Shown: piece by piece, positions 5,817 to 8,965 of the stretch
Layout: every line of letters begins with the position of its first letter
Numbering within the stretch: position 1 is the stretch's first letter
DNA from: JAYRWN01 sp041917975
GTDB lineage: Bacteria; Bacteroidota; Bacteroidia; Chitinophagales; Saprospiraceae
Direction of reading: 5' to 3'
Assembly (NCBI GenBank): GCA_041917975.1
Contig: JAYRWN010000410.1
Span: 1-8,965, forward strand
DNA length: 8,965 bases
The notes under the pieces: generated by a model
Databases searched by the model: none
What the model saw: only the letters and a program-made list of their open reading frames with translations
What the model was told of the DNA's origin: nothing
Position numbers and translations under genes: made by a program

Positions 5817-8072
5817 TTAAAAATCAAGCCGCATCGTTAGAAACATGTTTCGGCCCGGAGAATAAATGGGACCTTGTGTGCCGGAAATATTGCGGGTGAG
5901 GTGCTCATAATATTGTGCATCCAAAAGATTTTGCACCCCACCGATTAATTTCAAATTTTTAATGAGCTGATAATTCACTGTAAAATCAAGCAGATTAAAG
6001 CCAGGTGTGGTGTTTTCACCGAATAAAACGCTGACCCGGTTTTGTTCTTCGACGTGCCGCCATTGCAACAAGGTGGTGAGTCGATTTTCTAACCAGGACG
6101 TTTTAAGTTGCAGGCGGACATCCACCGGGGGAATTTCGGCTAAGGGAGCGGAGTGAACCAGGTCCTGACCGTAGGTATAAGCTAAGCTCAATGAGGGAAA
6201 CATATGCGTACCTATGCTGGTCTGCAGTTCCAATTCAAAACCGGCCATCAGGGCCTCCTCCAGGTTGATGAATTGGCGGACGCCGGGAGAGGTGCCCAGA
6301 TAAGGTTTAAGGTCGGCACGTTTTTCCGATGAAATAAAATCCTGCAGATAAGCCCCAAATAGGTTAATCTGAGCCAGCCAGGCTTTGGATTGGTAGCGCA
6401 GATTAAGGTCCACCTGGTTATTTTTTTCCGGAGCCAAAGTCGGATTGCCCACTAATTCGAAGGGGTCTAAGCCGACCGGGAGGTAATGAATGAACCGCTC
6501 GGTGATACTTCCACTGCGTAAACTGCGGCCGATCCAGGCTCCGAAGGCGAGCTGATCAGAAAATTCGCGGGTGATTCCACTGGAAATGCTCGGATTCAGT
6601 TGGGTGGCAGACGGTGAATCATACAAGGTGTTGAATAATTCGGAAGGCGCTGCCGCCTCGGCTATATTGACGTCCAGCCTGGCGGAAGTTGTCCACACCC
6701 AGACCCCCAGGGGATGGTGTGCTTCAACAAAAACGCCGGTACGATTCACCTCACCATCCTGCCATACGTTGTCCGTGAAGGTTCTTCCGGCCATCGGCCC
6801 TAATAACATGGCCCGGATGCGGTCACCGGAGGCTTGTTCGCGTTTAAAGTCCAATCCGGCATAACCCCACCAATGTGTAAAGTTAAACTGGGCCTCGGTC
6901 CGGCCGCCTAAGGATACGGTTTCCGCAGCAGTGCTCATGTTCATCATGCGGGGATTGAGGTTTTTTAGCAGGTTATCCATCAGGTGATCGACGGAAGAAT
7001 AAAACAATGAGGTCTTCCATTGAGGTATGGCTTGGTTTTGCGGGAGGTATTCATGCGTGATTTCATATAACCAGGTATTGTCTTTACGCAAATCCATACC
7101 CAGAGCAGCAAACCTGGTGTCCTTGGCCCGGTTGTTACTGGCGTAAAGGTTCAGGCGATGATGTTCATTGAGTTTTGCGGCAGCATTTAATCCCCAGCTT
7201 CCGCGGCGGAACGAGGATGGAATGACCTGTCCCAAACCGTCCTGGTAATCTCCTCCTTGCGAATAGGAACCATGCAGACGTATATCTACGGCTTGAGAGC
7301 CAAGACCCAGCATGGCTTCGCCGCGTCCGATCCCTCCGTTGGATTCGTAGCTGCTGGTTAATCGTCCATATACGGCTGCAGAAGGACTAAATCTAGGCTT
7401 TTCACCCATAAAATGAATCGTGCCGCCAATGGATGGTGCATAACGCAGCTGATGAGGGCCTTTAAAAATTTCAACTTTTTCCACCTGGTTCATGGACACC
7501 TGGCTGGTGGACGGGTCCATGCGGTTGGGGCAGGCAGCCATTGCGCTCACCTGACCATTGACCACGATGTTCAGCTGATCGTATTTAAAACCGCGGAATA
7601 CCGGATCAAATCCATAGTTACCGCTTTTCCGGATGGCGTTGAAAGAAGGGTATTGTTGCAGATAAGCCGTGGCATCATGACTGACTTTATCATAAGCGTT
7701 GAGGGGCTGAAAAGACGATTTGGTATCGGCCGGCCGGATGGCACTGACCTGCACCGGTTGTAAAGTAAAAACATGGTCCGGATCCAAGGCTAAAGTGCCT
7801 TGGCTGACGGCAATTCCTAGTTGCTCGGCGGTGATGGTCTGTGGCCCGAATTCCAAGTGAGATATGAATAATTTTTCACCACTGAGCAGGGAGAAAGTGA
7901 GCTGGCCTTTTTCATCGGTTGCCCCGGACAATCCGCCATAAACATAATGGGCAAAAGCCACCGGTTCGCCGGTTTTAGCATTAATCATTTTTATGGTGGT
8001 TAAAGATGTGGCCTGACCGCATAAAGATATGGATACCAACCACAGGGATATACTCAGAAAAAATGTTTTCAT
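5817..8072 (-). CDS. TonB-dependent outer-membrane receptor, OprC/NosA copper type
   Basis: A 751-residue outer-membrane receptor predicted to import copper with TonB-ExbBD energy. Order: signal peptide (1-19, MKTFFLSISLWL...SLCG, cleaved before Q20); carboxypeptidase-regulatory-like domain (about 23-95) typical of Bacteroidota receptors; TonB-box-like stretch LQPVQVSA (104-111); plug (about 118-221) including VEIFKGPHQLRY; 22-strand barrel ending in the terminal aromatic MRLDF. The plug has AACPNRMDPST, with C181 and M185 forming CxxxM. The barrel has VDHLMDN, with H363 and M365 forming HxM. OprC binds copper through C143/M147 and H323/M325, so both halves are kept and the spacing is nearly equal (182 against 180 residues between C and H). 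The C-terminal QNLLDAQYYEHLTR phrase also fits this subfamily. I chose ATG 8072 over ATG 8111 because the signal peptide begins there. It follows the small Cys/His protein by 139 nt and ends at a strong terminator. Confidence 0.94.
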   Translation of the reverse strand: MKTFFLSISLWLVSISLCGQATSLTTIKMINAKTGEPVAFAHYVYGGLSGATDEKGQLTFSLLSGEKLFISHLEFGPQTITAEQLGIAVSQGTLALDPDHVFTLQPVQVSAIRPADTKSSFQPLNAYDKVSHDATAYLQQYPSFNAIRKSGNYGFDPVFRGFKYDQLNIVVNGQVSAMAACPNRMDPSTSQVSMNQVEKVEIFKGPHQLRYAPSIGGTIHFMGEKPRFSPSAAVYGRLTSSYESNGGIGRGEAMLGLGSQAVDIRLHGSYSQGGDYQDGLGQVIPSSFRRGSWGLNAAAKLNEHHRLNLYASNNRAKDTRFAALGMDLRKDNTWLYEITHEYLPQNQAIPQWKTSLFYSSVDHLMDNLLKNLNPRMMNMSTAAETVSLGGRTEAQFNFTHWWGYAGLDFKREQASGDRIRAMLLGPMAGRTFTDNVWQDGEVNRTGVFVEAHHPLGVWVWTTSARLDVNIAEAAAPSELFNTLYDSPSATQLNPSISSGITREFSDQLAFGAWIGRSLRSGSITERFIHYLPVGLDPFELVGNPTLAPEKNNQVDLNLRYQSKAWLAQINLFGAYLQDFISSEKRADLKPYLGTSPGVRQFINLEEALMAGFELELQTSIGTHMFPSLSLAYTYGQDLVHSAPLAEIPPVDVRLQLKTSWLENRLTTLLQWRHVEEQNRVSVLFGENTTPGFNLLDFTVNYQLIKNLKLIGGVQNLLDAQYYEHLTRNISGTQGPIYSPGRNMFLTMRLDF

Positions 8073-8140
8073 GATAACAAGTTTATTTTTTAACGACTCG
8101 TATTCATTCATGAGGAATGATTCGAACTAATGTCTTATCC

Positions 8141-8162
8141 GGGATACCATAGCCGGTATTCC
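8141..8162 (-). other. Hairpin in the spacer between the small Cys/His gene and the copper receptor
   Basis: Inverted repeat GGGATACC / GGTATTCC with a 6-nt loop. In the minus-strand transcript it forms an 8-bp stem with one A-C mismatch. No T-run follows, so it is not a standard terminator. It could be a processing or stability element in a shared mRNA, or half of an operator, or chance. Confidence 0.3.
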
Positions 8163-8211
8163 GATTAAGTCAAAATTGGATTAAGAATAATTTTGAAATT
8201 GCTGATGGGAT

Positions 8212-8592
8212 TCAAAACGCGTCCGTGGGCGGTTTGAAAATGCTGGCAGTGTATAAACGGGACGGCCACATGTTGGTGGTATGGGTAGGTTGCCACAAAG
8301 GTGTTGGGGTATATTTTATGACGGTCCAATCTGGTTTAGCCGGCAGACCCAGGAAATAATTAAACCATTCGGTGATCAAGCCGGAAGGTAAAGCCGGGTC
8401 CTTGGCGGTAGCCAGGAGGGCTTTATTGAGGGCGCATTTGCCATGGCAATGTAATTCCGGTTTGTTTTTATTGACACATAATACGTTAGAATAATAATCA
8501 AAGCGTATTTGGTAATCGATCCAAATCCAGGCCGGATGAGTGACCTGAATGATCACCAGCAGAAATAAACACCTTGATAATAAAAGACGCAT
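8212..8592 (-). CDS. Small exported or membrane-anchored Cys/His-motif protein upstream of the copper receptor
   Basis: A 126-residue protein with a hydrophobic N-terminus (about 3-17) that fits a signal peptide or anchor; no clear cleavage site is seen. Its core reads NVLCVNKNKPELHCHGKCALNK, giving C39-x9-C49-x3-C53 with H48 and H50 beside the central cysteine. A further cysteine, C8, lies in the hydrophobic segment. After a proline-rich stretch, the end reads SIFKPPTDAF. I recognise this general architecture (N-terminal hydrophobic segment, a C...KPxxxCxGKCxL core, a proline-containing tail) from small uncharacterised Bacteroidota proteins, but I know of no assigned function. Three cysteines and two histidines in a 15-residue span, exported, and directly upstream of an OprC-type receptor suggest metal binding, most simply copper; this is inference. 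The receptor gene follows 139 nt later with no recognisable promoter between them, so a shared transcript is likely. It is the first gene downstream of the -7 box and FNR-like dyad at 8612-8656. Confidence 0.85.
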   Translation of the reverse strand: MRLLLSRCLFLLVIIQVTHPAWIWIDYQIRFDYYSNVLCVNKNKPELHCHGKCALNKALLATAKDPALPSGLITEWFNYFLGLPAKPDWTVIKYTPTPLWQPTHTTNMWPSRLYTASIFKPPTDAF

Positions 8593-8611
8593 TACTCTTT
8601 TATTGCAGCTC

Positions 8612-8639
8612 CAAAGATAGACACGTGGTGCAGGGTGAA
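8612..8639 (-). promoter_or_regulatory. Promoter with strong -7 and poor -33 element, upstream of the small Cys/His gene
   Basis: Read on the minus strand, TATCTTTG (8612-8619) matches TAnnTTTG exactly. No TTG occurs at the expected distance; the nearest approximation is TTC (8637-8639), 17 nt upstream. If the -7 box is centred at -7, transcription starts near 8608 and leaves a leader of about 16 nt before ATG 8592. A weak -33 element is what one expects of a promoter that needs an activator. Confidence 0.5.
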
Positions 8640-8642
8640 TCT

Positions 8643-8656
8643 ATGATCTAAATCAA
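8643..8656. promoter_or_regulatory. FNR/Crp-family-like operator dyad
   Basis: On the minus strand it reads TTGATTTAGATCAT, matching 9 of 10 specified positions of TTGAT-N4-ATCAA, the FNR/DNR-type consensus. Its centre (8649.5) lies about 41 bp upstream of the transcription start inferred from the -7 box at 8612-8619, the class II activator position. The match is short and Bacteroidota Crp/Fnr regulators may prefer other sequences, so the regulator is inferred. Confidence 0.42.
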
Positions 8657-8723
8657 TAACGAGCAGGCGTCTTATCATGCCTCATTAAATTATAGCCCGG
8701 TGGGTGTTGGACATTGGTATTAA

Positions 8724-8794
8724 TTTGTGTATTCGTGTATTCGTGTATTCGTGTATGGGTGTTGGCTATTGGGTGCTGGCTATTGGCCATTAGC
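8724..8794. repeat. Tandem octamer repeat followed by a 14-nt tandem repeat
   Basis: Four octamers in register: TTTGTGTA (8724-8731), then TTCGTGTA three times (8732-8755). Directly after come two 14-nt units, TGGGTGTTGGCTAT (8756-8769) and TGGGTGCTGGCTAT (8770-8783), differing at one base, and a partial third, TGGCCATTAGC. The same two-part arrangement recurs at 8905-8947. A related fragment, TGGGTGTTGGACATTGG, lies just upstream at 8701-8717. It is intergenic with no open frame that looks real. Confidence 0.85.
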
Positions 8795-8904
8795 AGGGTG
8801 TTCCTCGTTGGACTATTTTTCTTAATTTAATTATCCCACCCTCACTTATTTTTTCTTTGCAGACTCGGCGATCTCCGCGAGATAAAATCTGTATTGACAG
8901 AAAG
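8795..8904. other. Noncoding spacer between repeat copies
   Basis: No gene is recognised. It includes an AT-rich segment (8815-8855) and, at 8862-8879, CTCGGCGATCTCCGCGAG, an imperfect palindrome in which 12 of 18 positions are symmetric, followed by ATAAAATCTG. The phrase looks like another kind of dispersed intergenic repeat rather than coding sequence. Confidence 0.4.
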
Positions 8905-8947
8905 TTTCGTGTATTTGTGTATTCGTGTATGGGTGTTGGCCATTGGG
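8905..8947. repeat. Second right-hand copy of the two-part repeat
   Basis: Three octamers TTCGTGTA, TTTGTGTA and TTCGTGTA (8906-8929) run directly into TGGGTGTTGGCCAT and TGGGAGC. The order and junction match the copy at 8724-8794: octamers, then TGGGTGTTGGC. The octamer number differs (three against four), as expected of a tandem repeat changing by slippage. The window ends 18 nt later, so the array may continue. Confidence 0.8.
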
Positions 8948-8965
8948 AGCAGTGTTGTTGGAATA

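Noticed and set aside
6571..7774. Open frames of 67-116 codons on either strand inside the copper receptor gene
   Set aside because: They lie wholly within a gene with complete receptor architecture and have no recognisable domain.
8016..8021. The cysteine in the receptor signal peptide (SLCGQ) as a lipoprotein anchor
   Set aside because: The residue before it is leucine, not Gly, Ala or Ser, so it is not a lipobox, and TonB receptors are not lipoproteins.
8073..8111. Upstream ATG at 8111 as the receptor start
   Set aside because: It would add 13 polar residues before a complete signal peptide; ATG 8072 puts the basic N-terminus and hydrophobic core at the correct place.
8724..8947. A CRISPR array in the octamer repeats
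   Set aside because: Units are contiguous 8-mers with no unique spacers and no cas gene nearby.

Overview
The window looks like a chromosomal segment of a Bacteroidota bacterium. The grounds are -7 elements of the TAnnTTTG type upstream of two leftward transcription units, start codons without a clear Shine-Dalgarno sequence, a TonB-dependent receptor with an N-terminal carboxypeptidase-regulatory-like extension, and intergenic TTCGTGTA/TTGGCTATTGGG repeats. I cannot fix the genus. No tRNA, rRNA, CRISPR array, transposase, integrase or phage gene is visible.

Layout. (1) Positions 1-2884, leftward: a likely two-gene unit of a half-size ABC exporter followed 16 bp later by kynU (kynureninase), which runs off the left edge. 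A good Bacteroidota-type promoter lies at 2854-2884. (2) Positions 2885-3330: noncoding, with degenerate copies of a dispersed repeat. (3) Positions 3331-5569, rightward: a signal-peptide-bearing probable outer-membrane beta-barrel protein of unknown function, a VOC-fold protein, an SRPBCC/AHSA1 protein whose start overlaps the VOC stop (ATGA), and a DinB/YfiT-like four-helix protein with an apparent TTG start. (4) Positions 5570-5816: a convergent intergenic region ending in a strong, bidirectional-looking terminator. (5) Positions 5817-8656, leftward: a small exported Cys/His-motif protein followed by a TonB-dependent receptor of the OprC/NosA copper type. Upstream is a -7 box with no good -33 element and an FNR-like dyad. 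(6) Positions 8657-8965: noncoding, with well-preserved tandem copies of the same repeat family as region 2.

How the genes may work together. The most interesting unit is region 5. The receptor keeps both halves of the OprC copper site, CxxxM in the plug and HxM in the barrel, at almost the same spacing as in OprC, so copper import across the outer membrane is a specific prediction. The upstream small protein has a CX9CX3C motif flanked by histidines and may be a periplasmic or membrane-anchored metal-binding partner. The FNR-like dyad sits about 41 bp upstream of the inferred transcription start, the class II activator position, which suggests control by oxygen or nitrogen oxides through a Crp/Fnr-family regulator. 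The VOC, SRPBCC and DinB genes are a familiar kind of small-molecule or stress-associated set with no assigned substrate. kynU belongs to tryptophan/kynurenine metabolism (anthranilate or NAD precursors); its link to the ABC exporter is positional only.
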